Counted from the stretch's first letter, positions 24,289-33,453 are shown. The stretch: DNA of 64,000 nucleotides from Micromonospora solifontis (GCF_003725545.1 NZ_RJLN01000013.1:26068-90067), one strand, 5' to 3'. Notes: generated by a model not told the origin, from the letters alone. Translations and numbers: made by a program.

Positions 24289-25488
24289 ATGGCTTCGGTG
24301 ATCGTCAGCGGCGCGCGGACCCCGATGGGGCGGCTGCTGGGCAACCTCAAGGACCTCCCCGCGACCAAGCTCGGCGGCGTCGCGATCAAGGCGGCGCTGG
24401 AGCGGGCCGGCGTCGCCCCCGACCAGGTGCAGTACGTGATCATGGGGCAGGTGCTCCAGGCCGGCGCGGGCCAGATCCCGGCCCGCCAGGCGGCGGTCGA
24501 GGCGGGCATCCCGATGTCCACCCCGGCGCTGACCATCAACAAGGTCTGCCTCTCCGGCCTGGACGCGATCGCCCTGGCCGACCAGCTCATTCGGGCCGGC
24601 GAGTTCGACATCGTGGTGGCCGGCGGCATGGAGTCCATGACCAACGCGCCGCACCTGCTGCTCGGCCAGCGCGCCGGCTACAAGTACGGCGACGTCACGA
24701 TCAAGGACCACATGGCCCTGGACGGCCTCACCGATGCCTGGGACTGCTGCTCGATGGGCGAGTCGACCGAGCGGCACGGGGCGAAGCACGGCATCACCCG
24801 CGAGGAGCAGGACGCCTTCTCCGCGGCCAGCCACCAGCGTGCCGCCGCCGCCCAGAAGAACGGTCACTTCGCCGACGAGATCACCCCGGTGATCATCCCG
24901 CAGCGCAAGGGTGACCCGCTGGTGATCAGCGAGGACGAGGGCATCCGTCCGGACACCACCGCCGAGTCGCTGGGCAAGCTGCGTCCGGCGTTCACCAAGG
25001 ACGGCACCATCACCGCCGGCAGCTCCTCGCCGATCTCCGACGGGGCCGCCGCCGTGGTCGTGATGAGCAAGGCCAAGGCCAAGGAGCTGGGGCTGACCTG
25101 GCTGGCCGAGATCGGCGCGCACGGCAACGTGGCCGGCCCGGACAACTCCCTGCACTCGCAGCCGTCCAACGCCATCAACCACGCGCTGAAGAAGGCCGGC
25201 CTGGGCGTCGGCGACCTCGACCTCATCGAGATCAACGAGGCGTTCGCCGCGGTCGGCATCCAGTCCACCCGTGACCTGGGCATCAGCCCGGACAAGGTCA
25301 ACGTCAACGGCGGCGCCATCGCGCTCGGCCACCCGATCGGCATGTCGGGCGCCCGCCTGGTGCTCACCCTGGCGCTGGAACTCAAGCGGCGGGGCGGTGG
25401 CACCGGCGCGGCCGCGCTCTGCGGCGGCGGCGGGCAGGGCGACGCCCTGATCATCCACGTGCCGTCCGGTGGTGAGTCCGCGCAGTGA
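24289..25488 (+). CDS. acetyl-CoA C-acetyltransferase (thiolase)
   Basis: A 399-residue biosynthetic-type thiolase that condenses two acetyl-CoA to acetoacetyl-CoA, the entry to the ethylmalonyl-CoA route, or acts in reverse in fatty-acid breakdown. The acyl-carrying Cys is in [15 protein letters not shown] (near residue 87), the catalytic His in [19 protein letters not shown] and the second Cys in [14 protein letters not shown]. The NEAFA loop is intact. Ribosome site GGAGG lies five bases before ATG 24289. It is first in an operon with meaB (4-bp GTGA overlap) and carries the shared operator, so the regulator would control meaB as well. Confidence 0.93.
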   Translation: MASVIVSGARTPMGRLLGNLKDLPATKLGGVAIKAALERAGVAPDQVQYVIMGQVLQAGAGQIPARQAAVEAGIPMSTPALTINKVCLSGLDAIALADQLIRAGEFDIVVAGGMESMTNAPHLLLGQRAGYKYGDVTIKDHMALDGLTDAWDCCSMGESTERHGAKHGITREEQDAFSAASHQRAAAAQKNGHFADEITPVIIPQRKGDPLVISEDEGIRPDTTAESLGKLRPAFTKDGTITAGSSSPISDGAAAVVVMSKAKAKELGLTWLAEIGAHGNVAGPDNSLHSQPSNAINHALKKAGLGVGDLDLIEINEAFAAVGIQSTRDLGISPDKVNVNGGAIALGHPIGMSGARLVLTLALELKRRGGGTGAAALCGGGGQGDALIIHVPSGGESAQ

Positions 25489-26483
25489 CCGACGAGCACA
25501 GCCCGGCCGCGGCCACCGGACCGGTGCGCCGCAGCCGGGACGTACCGATGCTGGTGGACCGGGCCCGCGCGGGCGACCCCCGCGCGGTGGCCCGGCTGAT
25601 CACCCTGGTCGAGTCCGGCGACGAGGTGCTGCCGCAGGTCGCGGCGGCCCTCGCGCCGTACGCCGGGCACGCCCAGGTGGTCGGGTTGACCGGCTCCCCC
25701 GGAGTGGGCAAGTCGACCACCACCAACGAGCTGGTCCGGGCGCTGCGGGCGCGCGGCCACCGGGTCGGGGTGCTGGCCATCGACCCGTCCAGCCCGTTCA
25801 CCGGCGGGGCGATCCTCGGCGACCGGGTCCGGATGCAGGACCACGCCACCGACCCCGGCGTCTACATCCGCTCGATGTCCAGCCGGGGCCACCTCGGCGG
25901 GCTCTCCGCGGCCACCCCCCAGGCGGTGCGGGTGCTGGAGGGCGCCGGCTGCGACGTGGTGCTGGTGGAGACCGTCGGCGTCGGGCAGGCCGAGGTCGAG
26001 GTGGCCTCCCTCGCGGACACCACCCTGGTGCTGCTCGCGCCGGGCATGGGCGACGCCATCCAGGCGGTCAAGGCGGGCATCCTGGAGATCGCCGACGTCT
26101 TCGTGGTCAACAAGGCCGACCGGGACGGCGCCGACGCCACCGTCCGCGACATCCAGGGCATGATCGCGCTCGGCGAGCGTGGCCCGGGGGAGTGGCGGCC
26201 GCAGGTGGTGCGGGCCATCGCCGCGCGCGGCGAGGGCATCGACGACATCGCCGCCGCGATCGACAAGCACCGCGACTGGCTGGAGCGCCACGGCGAGCTG
26301 CGCCGCCGGCGGGAGGCCCGGGCCGCCGCCGAGATCGAGGCGATCGCGCTGGGCACCCTCCGGGACCGGATCGGCTCGCTGCGCGACGGTACGCAGCTGC
26401 CGACGCTCGCCGCCAAGGTGGCCGAGGGCGCGATCGACCCGTACGCGGCCGCCGGTGAACTGCTGGCGCAGTTGGGCACCTGA
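25485..26483 (+). CDS. meaB: MeaB-type GTPase, chaperone of B12 acyl-CoA mutases
   Basis: A 332-residue G3E-family GTPase that gates cofactor loading and protects adenosylcobalamin mutases. It has Walker A in [17 protein letters not shown] (about residues 65-80), the [15 protein letters not shown] and [16 protein letters not shown] blocks, the switch [13 protein letters not shown] and NKADRDGA for guanine recognition. The C-terminal arm [14 protein letters not shown] is the dimerisation segment. Partners in the window are Ecm and IcmA. It is translationally coupled to the thiolase by a 4-bp overlap. The stop codon is followed by 74 bp and then a Gls24-type gene in the same direction. Confidence 0.93.
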   Translation: MTDEHSPAAATGPVRRSRDVPMLVDRARAGDPRAVARLITLVESGDEVLPQVAAALAPYAGHAQVVGLTGSPGVGKSTTTNELVRALRARGHRVGVLAIDPSSPFTGGAILGDRVRMQDHATDPGVYIRSMSSRGHLGGLSAATPQAVRVLEGAGCDVVLVETVGVGQAEVEVASLADTTLVLLAPGMGDAIQAVKAGILEIADVFVVNKADRDGADATVRDIQGMIALGERGPGEWRPQVVRAIAARGEGIDDIAAAIDKHRDWLERHGELRRRREARAAAEIEAIALGTLRDRIGSLRDGTQLPTLAAKVAEGAIDPYAAAGELLAQLGT

Positions 26484-26557
26484 CGGTCGTCGTCCACCTA
26501 GTACGCTCGCACCGCCTCACCGAGCGCGTGGGGCCGGACGAACCTGGTGGGGAGAGC

Positions 26558-26971
26558 ATGGCTGACGAGGCGACCCAGGAGCTGTCGGTGCTGCCGGACG
26601 CGGTGGCGGGCGGGGCGACGCACGTCTCCGACGAGGTGGTGGAGAAGATCGCGGTGGCCGCCGCGAAGTCGGTGCCCGGGGTGGCCGAGCTCGGCGGCGA
26701 CGTGGCGCGCTTCTTCAACGCGGTGCTGGACAAGGTCGGCCTGGACCAGGTGGGCGACGCCCGGCGCGGCTGCTCGGCCCACGTCACCAACGGCGCGGCG
26801 GTGATCAACCTGGTCATCGTGATCGACGGTGGCCGGCCGGTGCCCGAGGTGACCGACGCCGTCCGCTCGGCGGTGACCGCGGCGGTCGAGGCGTACGGGC
26901 TGCGGGCCGATGAGATCAACATCCGGGTCGACGACGTGGCGCTGGGCGGGCCGGCGGTGCCCTCCGCCTGA
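26558..26971 (+). CDS. Asp23/Gls24 family protein
   Basis: A 137-residue protein of the Asp23/Gls24 (DUF322) envelope-stress family. It has VSDEVVEKIAVAAAKSVPGV, GDVARFFNAVLDKVG and VINLVIVIDGGRPVPEVTDA, ending INIRVDDVALGG. Gram-positive relatives are membrane-associated envelope-homeostasis proteins, and the role here is unknown. Start ATG 26558 follows GGGGAGAG. The longer frame from 26528 adds ten residues without a ribosome site. It sits between meaB and icmA but lacks its own copy of the shared operator, so it may be read from the thiolase promoter or a local one. Confidence 0.82.
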   Translation: MADEATQELSVLPDAVAGGATHVSDEVVEKIAVAAAKSVPGVAELGGDVARFFNAVLDKVGLDQVGDARRGCSAHVTNGAAVINLVIVIDGGRPVPEVTDAVRSAVTAAVEAYGLRADEINIRVDDVALGGPAVPSA

Positions 26972-26999
26972 GCCGAGGTTACCGGCCGGTACGCACATC

Positions 27000-27015
27000 C
27001 TTAGCGATCGTTCAG
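27000..27015 (+). promoter_or_regulatory. shared 16-bp palindromic operator, icmA copy
   Basis: Reads CTTAGCGATCGTTCAG, the copy closest to the consensus of the six. It lies 53 bp upstream of the icmA start. Half-sites CTTAGCG and CGTTCAG flank a central AT. Confidence 0.7.
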
Positions 27016-27068
27016 GCACCCGTTCTACACTCGGTCTTCAGTCGAGGACTCGAGGAGGAGCTCCGCGC

Positions 27069-28757
27069 ATGGACGCTGACGAGATCGCCGCCGGCCGGGC
27101 CCGCTGGCAGGCCCGCTACGACGCCGCCCGCAAGCGCGACGCGGACTTCACCACGCTCTCCGGCATGACCGTCGACCCGGTCTACGGTCCGCCGGAGGGA
27201 GTGGCGTACCCGGGGTTCGAGCGGATCGGCTGGCCGGGCGAGTTCCCGTACACCCGGGGGCTCTACCCGACCGGCTACCGCGGGCGGACCTGGACCATCC
27301 GGCAGTTCGCCGGGTTCGGCAACGCCCAACAGACCAACGAGCGCTACAAGATGATCCTCGGCGCCGGTGGCGGCGGTCTCTCCGTCGCCTTCGACATGCC
27401 GACCCTGATGGGCCGCGACTCCGACGACCCGCAGTCGCTCGGTGAGGTCGGCCACTGCGGGGTGGCCATCGACTCGGCCGCCGACATGGAGGTGCTCTTC
27501 GACGGCATCGACCTGGCCGGCGTGACCACCTCGATGACCATCTCCGGCCCGGCCGTGCCGGTCTTCTGCATGTACCTGGTCGCCGCCGAGCGGCAGGGTG
27601 CCACGCTGTCCGCCCTGGACGGCACGCTCCAGACGGACATCTTCAAGGAGTACATCGCGCAGAAGGAGTGGCTCTTCGACCCGGAGCCGCACCTGCGCCT
27701 GATCGGCGACCTGATGGAGTACTGCGCCCGGGAGATCCCGAAGTACAAGCCGCTCTCGGTCTCCGGCTACCACATCCGGGAGGCCGGTGCGACGGCCGCG
27801 CAGGAGCTGGCGTACACCCTCGCCGACGGGTTCGGCTACGTCGAGCTGGGGCTCTCCCGCGGCCTGGACGTCAACGTCTTCGCCCCGGGCCTGAGCTTCT
27901 TCTTCGACTCGCACGTGGACTTCTTCGAGGAGATCGCCAAGTTCCGGGCCGCCCGCCGGATCTGGGCCCGCTGGCTGCGCGACGTGTACGGCGCCACCAG
28001 CGAGAAGGCTCTCTGGCTGAAGTTCCACACCCAGACCGCCGGCGTGTCGCTGACCGCCCAGCAGCCGGTCAACAACGTGGTCCGGACCGCCGTGGAGGCG
28101 CTCGCCGCGGTGCTCGGCGGCACCAACTCGCTGCACACCAACGCCCTCGACGAGACCCTGGCCCTGCCCACCGACGAGTCGGCCGAGATCGCCCTGCGTA
28201 CCCAGCAGGTGCTGATGGAGGAGACCGGGGTGACCAACGTGGCCGACCCGCTCGGCGGCGCCTGGTACGTCGAGGCGCTGACCGACCGGATCGAGGCCGA
28301 GGCGGAGGAGATCTTCGCCCGGATCCGGCAGCTCGGCGGCGAGGGCCCGCACCAGATCGGCCCGATGACGTCGGGCATCCTGCGCGGCATCGAGGACGGC
28401 TGGTTCACCGGCCACATCGCCGAGTCGGCCTTCGTCTACCAGCAGGCGCTGGAGAAGGGCGAGAAGAAGATCGTCGGGGTCAACTGCCACACCGGCACGG
28501 TCGCCAAGGACCTGGAGATCCTGCGCATCTCGCACGAGGTCGAGCTGGAGCAGCGCCGGGTGCTGGCCGAGCGCAAGTCGGCCCGCGACGACGCCGCGGT
28601 CAAGGCCGCCGTGCAGCGCATGGTCGACGTCGCCCGTACCGGCGAGAACATGATCCCGGCCATGCTGGACGCGGTCCGCGCCGAGGCCACCCTCGGCGAG
28701 ATCTGCGACGCCCTCCGCGCCGAGTGGGGCGTCTACCGCGAACCCGCCCGCTTCTGA
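27069..28757 (+). CDS. icmA: isobutyryl-CoA mutase large subunit
   Basis: A 562-residue catalytic subunit of a two-subunit B12 mutase. The cobalamin domain is absent, so a separate small subunit (IcmB) is needed, and I see none in the window. Phe80 (in TIRQFAGF) and Gln198 (in EYIAQKEW) stand where methylmalonyl-CoA mutase has Tyr and Arg. This Phe/Gln pair defines isobutyryl-CoA mutase, which interconverts isobutyryl-CoA and n-butyryl-CoA. The opening [20 protein letters not shown] also resembles Streptomyces IcmA from memory. It would link valine catabolism to the butyryl/crotonyl-CoA pool used by Ccr. GAGGAGGAG precedes ATG 27069, the shared operator lies upstream, and interspersed repeats start right after the stop codon. 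Confidence 0.88.
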   Translation: MDADEIAAGRARWQARYDAARKRDADFTTLSGMTVDPVYGPPEGVAYPGFERIGWPGEFPYTRGLYPTGYRGRTWTIRQFAGFGNAQQTNERYKMILGAGGGGLSVAFDMPTLMGRDSDDPQSLGEVGHCGVAIDSAADMEVLFDGIDLAGVTTSMTISGPAVPVFCMYLVAAERQGATLSALDGTLQTDIFKEYIAQKEWLFDPEPHLRLIGDLMEYCAREIPKYKPLSVSGYHIREAGATAAQELAYTLADGFGYVELGLSRGLDVNVFAPGLSFFFDSHVDFFEEIAKFRAARRIWARWLRDVYGATSEKALWLKFHTQTAGVSLTAQQPVNNVVRTAVEALAAVLGGTNSLHTNALDETLALPTDESAEIALRTQQVLMEETGVTNVADPLGGAWYVEALTDRIEAEAEEIFARIRQLGGEGPHQIGPMTSGILRGIEDGWFTGHIAESAFVYQQALEKGEKKIVGVNCHTGTVAKDLEILRISHEVELEQRRVLAERKSARDDAAVKAAVQRMVDVARTGENMIPAMLDAVRAEATLGEICDALRAEWGVYREPARF

Positions 28758-28812
28758 GGCGTTAACAGGGGGCCCCTTCTCTACACGAGGCGTTAAGAAG
28801 GGGCCCTTCCTT
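28758..28812. repeat. two inverted copies of an interspersed GGCGTTAA/GGGGCCCC repeat
   Basis: Copy 1 (28758-28780, GGCGTTAACAGGGGGCCCC then TTCT) and copy 2 (28789-28812, GGCGTTAAGAAGGGGCCC then TTCCTT) belong to the same family as the cluster at 63835-63998. GGGCCCCTTCT and AGAAGGGGCCC between them are an 11-bp inverted repeat, so the pair can act as the icmA terminator. I recall such repeats as abundant between Micromonospora genes. Confidence 0.8.
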
Positions 28813-28895
28813 GCACGCCGGGCGGGGTGGGAGTTGCGACTGTCGCCGTGGCGGCTGATCGGAGATCCGCGCGGCCCGTGCGAGACTAGATAACC

Positions 28896-29816
28896 ATGAG
28901 CGACCCACGGATCACCTCGTCGATCTTCACCCGCGGCGCGGTCGACCTCAGCGCGCTGCGCGGCACCCCCGAACCCTCCCGCCCCACCACCCCGGCCCAG
29001 GCCGGTCCGCCCGCGGGCGTCCCCGGCGGCCCCACGCCAGCCGGCGGCGTGGCCGTGATCGACGTGACCGAGGCGACCTTCCAGTCCGAGGTGCTGGAGC
29101 GGTCGTTGACCACCCCGGTGGTCGTGGACTTCTGGGCCGAGTGGTGCGAGCCCTGCAAGCAGCTGTCGCCGGTGCTCGAGCGGCTGGCCGCCGAGGGCAA
29201 CGGGGCCTGGGTGCTCGCCCGGATCGACGTGGACGCCAACCCGCGGCTCGCCCAGATGTTCCGGGTCCAGGGCATCCCGATGGTCTACGCGGTGGTCGGT
29301 GGCCAGCCGATCGACGCCTTCTCCGGGGTGGTGCCCGAGGCGCAGCTCCGGCAGTGGATCCAGGCCGTGCTGAAGGCCGGCGGCGTGAGCGTCGCCGAGC
29401 CCGAGGACCCGCGGCTCACCGAGGCCGACGACGCGCTGATGTCCGGCGACCTGGACGCCGCCGAGGCGGCGTACAAGAAGATCCTCGCCGAGAGCCCGGC
29501 GGACGCCGCGGCCGAGGCCGGCCTGGCCCAGGTCGGGGTGGCCCGCCGGGTGGCCGGCGCCGACCCGCGGGCCGCGCTCGCCGCCGCCGAGCAGGCCCCC
29601 GACGACGTCGAGGCCCAGCTCCTCGCCGCCGACATCGAGGTGCTCAGCGGCCTGGCCGAGCAGGCGTACGCCCGGCTCGTCGCCCTGGTCCGGCGGAGCG
29701 CGGGCGACGACCGGGAGAAGGTCCGCCAGCACCTCGTCTCGCTGTTCACCATCGCCGGCCCGGAGGACCCCGCCGTGGCGTCCGCCCGGCGGGCACTGGC
29801 CAGCGCGTTGTTCTAG
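28896..29816 (+). CDS. thioredoxin-domain / TPR co-chaperone (CnoX-like)
   Basis: A 306-residue cytosolic protein. A disordered Pro-rich stretch (about residues 20-50) leads to a thioredoxin fold (about 52-165, with VVVDFWAEWCEPCKQLSPVL and QGIPMVYAVVGGQPI) and then TPR-type helices (TEADDALMSGDLDAAEAAYK, later LLAADIEVLSGLAEQAYARL). The active site is W-C-E-P-C-K. This domain order is that of CnoX/YbbN, which holds unfolded clients for GroEL or DnaK under oxidative stress. The ATG at 28896 has no ribosome site but follows a TAGATAAC-like -10, so the mRNA may be leaderless. Confidence 0.85.
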   Translation: MSDPRITSSIFTRGAVDLSALRGTPEPSRPTTPAQAGPPAGVPGGPTPAGGVAVIDVTEATFQSEVLERSLTTPVVVDFWAEWCEPCKQLSPVLERLAAEGNGAWVLARIDVDANPRLAQMFRVQGIPMVYAVVGGQPIDAFSGVVPEAQLRQWIQAVLKAGGVSVAEPEDPRLTEADDALMSGDLDAAEAAYKKILAESPADAAAEAGLAQVGVARRVAGADPRAALAAAEQAPDDVEAQLLAADIEVLSGLAEQAYARLVALVRRSAGDDREKVRQHLVSLFTIAGPEDPAVASARRALASALF

Positions 29817-29833
29817 GTTCGTAGCACGCCAGC

Positions 29834-29859
29834 GCGGGCCGGCGTTCCGGCCGGCCCGC
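29834..29859. terminator. hairpin after the CnoX-like gene
   Basis: GCGGGCCGGC and GCCGGCCCGC form a perfect 10-bp stem with a 6-base loop, 17 bp after the stop codon. Confidence 0.65.
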
Positions 29860-29883
29860 CCCGACCACCGAGGACGGGAGCTC

Positions 29884-31326
29884 ATGATGCGCCGGATCGC
29901 CGTCCTCGACGCGCCGACGAACCTCGGCCTGCGGCCGCCGACGTCGACCTCCGTCCCCGGCTGCGCGAAGGCGCCCGGCGCGCTGCGCGACCACGGGCTG
30001 CTCGCCCGGCTGCGGGCCCGCGACGCCGGCTGTCTCACCCCGCCCCGGTACGATCCCGGCGACTGGCGCCCCGGCGACGGCGTCTGCCACGCCCGGGAGA
30101 TCTCGGGCTACTCGGTGGCGCTGGCCGACCGGATCGGCGCGATCATCGACCGGGGCGAGTTTCCGCTGGTGCTGGGCGGGGACTGTTCGGTGCTGCTCGG
30201 CTCGGCGCTGGCCATGCACCGGCTCGGCGAGGCCGTCGGCGGCCGGGTCGGGCTGGTCTTCGTCGACGGCCACTCCGACTTCCGCCACCCCGGCAACGCC
30301 TCGTACGTGGGCGCGGCGGCGGGCGAGGACCTCGCCCTGGTCACCGGCCGGGGCCAGGCCGACCTGGCGGCCATCGAGGGGCGACGCCCCTACTTCCGCG
30401 ACATCGACGTGGTGGTGCTCGGCATCCGGGCGCAGGACGAGTACCGGCTGGACCTGCAGGCCGCCGGCATCACCACCCGGCCGGTGCCGGCGCTGCGCGC
30501 CGAGGGGGCGGCCCGCACCGCCCAGTGGGCGCACGAGCAGCTGGCCGACTGCGCCGGCTACTGGGTGCACATCGACGTGGACGTGCTCGACCCGGCGGTG
30601 ATGCCGGCCGTGGACGCCCCCGACCCGGGCGGGATCGCCTTCGCCGAGCTGGAGATCCTGCTCGCCGGGCTGGTCGACACCCCGCACTGCCTGGGGGTCG
30701 AGCTGACCGTCTTCGACCCCGACTACGACCCCGACGGGTCGTACGCCGCCGAGATCGTCAACACCGTGGTGGCCGGGCTCGCGCCGGTCTCCGCACCGAG
30801 CGCGGTGCCGCCCCGGCTGCTGCCGCCCGGGCCCGTCTCCCCGGTGCCCCGGCCGGGCAACGGGCGGTCCGCCGAGCGCCCCGTCCCGCCCGGGCCGGCG
30901 GCCGTACCGGCCCCCGCCGTCGCCGTGGAGACGATCGGCCCCGCCGTGTCGGACCCCACCGACGACGTCGACCCGGTCGACCGGGACGGTGCCGGCCCGG
31001 AGGGCGACGATCCCGACCCGTCGGGATCCGACCTGCTGCGGCGGCTGCCGGTCGCCGAGGACGGGCCGGCTGATGACGCCGGTGCCGGGTCGCTGCGACG
31101 GGGTTCGAAGGCGGACGAGGGCAACGGGACCGGGGCGCTCGGGTCGTCGACGGGATCGGGCCTGCTGCGGCAGGTGACCGGGCGGGACGACGTGGCGGAG
31201 CCCGAGCCGGTCGGCCCGCCGGCCGCGGCCGGGCCGGGCCGGCTGCGCCGGGTGGCGGTCGAGGACGAACCAGCCGGGCCGGCCGGTGACACCGGCCCGC
31301 ACCGCACCGGCGCCGACATCGCCTGA
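29884..31326 (+). CDS. arginase/agmatinase-fold protein with a long repeat-bearing C-terminal tail
   Basis: 480 residues. Residues 1-300 are an ureohydrolase fold with LVLGGDCSVLLGSALAMHRL, VFVDGHSDFRHPG and HIDVDVLDPAVMPAVDAPDP. The Asp/His metal ligands of the DGHSD and DVDVLDP motifs are present. The usual first ligand His of GGDHS is Cys. This is seen in some actinobacterial arginase-family proteins as far as I recall, and makes ordinary Mn2 arginase activity uncertain. Residues 300-480 are disordered and acidic, with four short related units (DLLRRLPVAEDG, SLRRGSKADEG, LLRQVTGRDD, RLRRVAVEDEPAG) spaced about 20-25 residues apart. Nothing in the neighbours names a substrate. Confidence 0.82.
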   Translation: MMRRIAVLDAPTNLGLRPPTSTSVPGCAKAPGALRDHGLLARLRARDAGCLTPPRYDPGDWRPGDGVCHAREISGYSVALADRIGAIIDRGEFPLVLGGDCSVLLGSALAMHRLGEAVGGRVGLVFVDGHSDFRHPGNASYVGAAAGEDLALVTGRGQADLAAIEGRRPYFRDIDVVVLGIRAQDEYRLDLQAAGITTRPVPALRAEGAARTAQWAHEQLADCAGYWVHIDVDVLDPAVMPAVDAPDPGGIAFAELEILLAGLVDTPHCLGVELTVFDPDYDPDGSYAAEIVNTVVAGLAPVSAPSAVPPRLLPPGPVSPVPRPGNGRSAERPVPPGPAAVPAPAVAVETIGPAVSDPTDDVDPVDRDGAGPEGDDPDPSGSDLLRRLPVAEDGPADDAGAGSLRRGSKADEGNGTGALGSSTGSGLLRQVTGRDDVAEPEPVGPPAAAGPGRLRRVAVEDEPAGPAGDTGPHRTGADIA

Positions 31327-31383
31327 CCTTCCCGCCCCCGCCACGCCGGCCGGCGGCCCCGTGAATGATCCTGCTCAATCGTC

Positions 31384-31422
31384 GATGTGGTGGTCTCCGA
31401 GCGAGTTCGAGGCCACTACATC
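31384..31422. terminator. hairpin between converging arginase-like and PBP genes
   Basis: GATGTGGTGG pairs with CCACTACATC (one G-T wobble), and four more pairs extend the stem inward around an 11-base loop. It sits midway between the stop codons at 31326 and 31492. The stretch is AT-richer than its surroundings. A terminator role is likely but unproven. Confidence 0.5.
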
Positions 31423-31491
31423 CTGAATCGAGCGTGACCTTGCGAGTGGCCCGGGTGGCCGGGCGGCGCAGGTCGGCGGGGTGGGGCGAGG

Positions 31492-33453
31492 TCAGCGGAG
31501 GGCGTGGAGGAAGCGCTCGGCGATCGGGACCGCGCTGGACGTGCTGGAGCCGCCCTGTTCGACGAAGACGGCGAAGGCGATATCGCCCTGCCAGCCGACG
31601 AACCAGGCGTGGGTGTGCGCCGGGTTGTTGTCGTACTCGGCGGTGCCGGTCTTGCCGTACACCGGCTCGCCGGGGACGTCCTTCAGGGCGCTGCCGGTGC
31701 CGCTGGTGACCACCGCGCGCATCATCGTCTTCAACGCCGCCACGGACTCGGCCTTCAACGCCGGGCCGGCCGGGGCGGGCTTCGCGGGCGCGGGGTCGAG
31801 CAGCAGCTTCGGCTGCTCCCAGTGGCCCCGGGCCACGCCGGCGGTGGCGCCGGCCATGGCGAGCGGACTCACCACGGTGGTGCCCTGGCCGATCGCGGCG
31901 GCGGCCTGCTCGGTGGCCGAACCGTTGGCGGAGACCTTGCCGGTGAAGAGGTCCGCCCCGAGGTCCCACTGGCCCTCCAGGCCGAGGGTGCGGCCGGCCA
32001 CGGCCAGCCCGTCCGGCCCCAACTTCGGCGCCAGCGAGACGAAGGCGGTGTTGCAGGACTTCGCGAAGTCGGTGGTGAACGGGACCGACCCCAGCTCGAA
32101 GTTGTCCGAGTTCTTGAACGAGCGGCCGTCCACCACCGTGGTCTTCGGGCAGTCGACAGTCGTCGTCGGCGTCACCGCGCCCTTGTCGAGCAGGGCGAGC
32201 GCGCTGACCATCTTGAAGGTCGAGCCGGGCGGCACCTGGGCGGTGAAGGCGAGGTTCTCGCCGGCCGGGCCGGGACCGTTCGCGGCGGCCAGCACCGCGC
32301 CGTCGCCGATCCGTAGGGCCACCAGGGCCGAGCGCCGGGACTCGCCGCGCAGCGCCGCATCGGCGGCGTTCTGGGTGGCCACGTCGAGGGTGGTCTTCAG
32401 CGGTTGGCCGGGCTTCGGTTCGGCGCGGAAGACCTCCACCCCCGTGGGGCCGGTGCTGCCGTCGGGCGCGGAGCGTTCGGTGACCACGGTCAGCCCCGGG
32501 GTGCCGCGCAGCCGGTCGTCGTACCGGCCCTGGAGACCGCCGTGGCCGACCAGGTCGCCGCGGACGTACTTGTCCGGGTGGGCCTGGAGGTCGTCGGCCT
32601 GGGCCGGGTCGACGGAGCCCAGCAGGGCCCGCGCGAACTCGCGGGTCGGGGCCAGGTCGAGCTTGTCGGCCTGGAACTTCGTGCCGGGCAGGTCGTAGAT
32701 CCGTGGCTTGATCTGCCGGTACGCCTCGTCGCGCAGCGTCACCACCTCGACGAACGCGCCCGGTTCCGCGTCGGCGATGCGCTTGGGCAGGTCGGCCAGG
32801 TCGACCGGCGGGGTGAGCGCGGGCCGGATCGCCTTGAACGCGGCGTCGAGCTGCCGGACCAGGGCCTTCACGTCGGTGACCTCGCCGGGCTGCACGCCCA
32901 CCCGGACCACCGCGCGAGGCGCGACGATCGGGGCGCCGGCGCCGTCGAGGATGCCGGCCCGGGGCGCCGGGTCGCGGCGCAGCGCCAGCCGGTCGCCCTG
33001 CTCCAGCTTCTCCTGGACGACGGCCGGCTCCCAGATCACCTGCCACTTGTCGTCGCCGCCGCGCTTGAGGCGTACCGGGCTCTCGTAGGCCCAGCGGGTG
33101 TCGCCCGGCAGCGTCCAGGTGACCTGGACCCGCGCGGTGGCCGTGTTTGCGGTGATCTTCGCGTCGCCGGCCCGCCTCAGCTCCGGTGGGCGGTCGGCCA
33201 GCTCGCCGGAGAGCGACCTGATCTCCTTCGTCACCTCGGCGGCCGGGATCTTGGCACCGGTCGCGTCGACGAAGCCGACCGCCTGAAGGTTGCCCGAGCG
33301 CCAGCCCTTCAGGAAGGCGTCGACACTCGCCTCCGGCCCGTCCTCGCCCGAGCAGCCGACCAGTCCGCCGGCCGCGAGCGCGGCGGCGGCCAGCGCCGCC
33401 AGGACCGGCCGGCGGGGGGAGAGGCGGCGGTGGACGGGGTACGACACGGGCAT
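31492..33453 (-). CDS. penicillin-binding transpeptidase with MecA-type N-terminal domain, lipoprotein
   Basis: A 653-residue class B PBP. The signal ends in a lipobox-like LVGC at about residue 35, so it is probably a lipoprotein. An NTF2-like MecA_N domain covers about residues 40-150 (ASVDAFLKGWRSGNLQAVGF), followed by the PBP dimer-type linker. The transpeptidase has STFK near residue 410 (PPGSTFKMVSAL), SCN near 464 and KTG near 599 (YGKTGTAEYDNNP). It crosslinks peptidoglycan outside the membrane, and MecA_N-bearing relatives include low-affinity PBPs. GGAGGG lies eight bases before ATG 33453. The frame stays open much further upstream, but that part is antisense to the glutamate dehydrogenase gene. 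Confidence 0.9.
   Translation of the reverse strand: MPVSYPVHRRLSPRRPVLAALAAAALAAGGLVGCSGEDGPEASVDAFLKGWRSGNLQAVGFVDATGAKIPAAEVTKEIRSLSGELADRPPELRRAGDAKITANTATARVQVTWTLPGDTRWAYESPVRLKRGGDDKWQVIWEPAVVQEKLEQGDRLALRRDPAPRAGILDGAGAPIVAPRAVVRVGVQPGEVTDVKALVRQLDAAFKAIRPALTPPVDLADLPKRIADAEPGAFVEVVTLRDEAYRQIKPRIYDLPGTKFQADKLDLAPTREFARALLGSVDPAQADDLQAHPDKYVRGDLVGHGGLQGRYDDRLRGTPGLTVVTERSAPDGSTGPTGVEVFRAEPKPGQPLKTTLDVATQNAADAALRGESRRSALVALRIGDGAVLAAANGPGPAGENLAFTAQVPPGSTFKMVSALALLDKGAVTPTTTVDCPKTTVVDGRSFKNSDNFELGSVPFTTDFAKSCNTAFVSLAPKLGPDGLAVAGRTLGLEGQWDLGADLFTGKVSANGSATEQAAAAIGQGTTVVSPLAMAGATAGVARGHWEQPKLLLDPAPAKPAPAGPALKAESVAALKTMMRAVVTSGTGSALKDVPGEPVYGKTGTAEYDNNPAHTHAWFVGWQGDIAFAVFVEQGGSSTSSAVPIAERFLHALR

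Noticed and set aside
27012..30038. A 1008-residue minus-strand ORF opposite icmA and the CnoX-like gene
   Set aside because: An antisense shadow typical of high-GC DNA; it is low-complexity Arg/Gly/Leu sequence with no motifs and overlaps well-supported genes.
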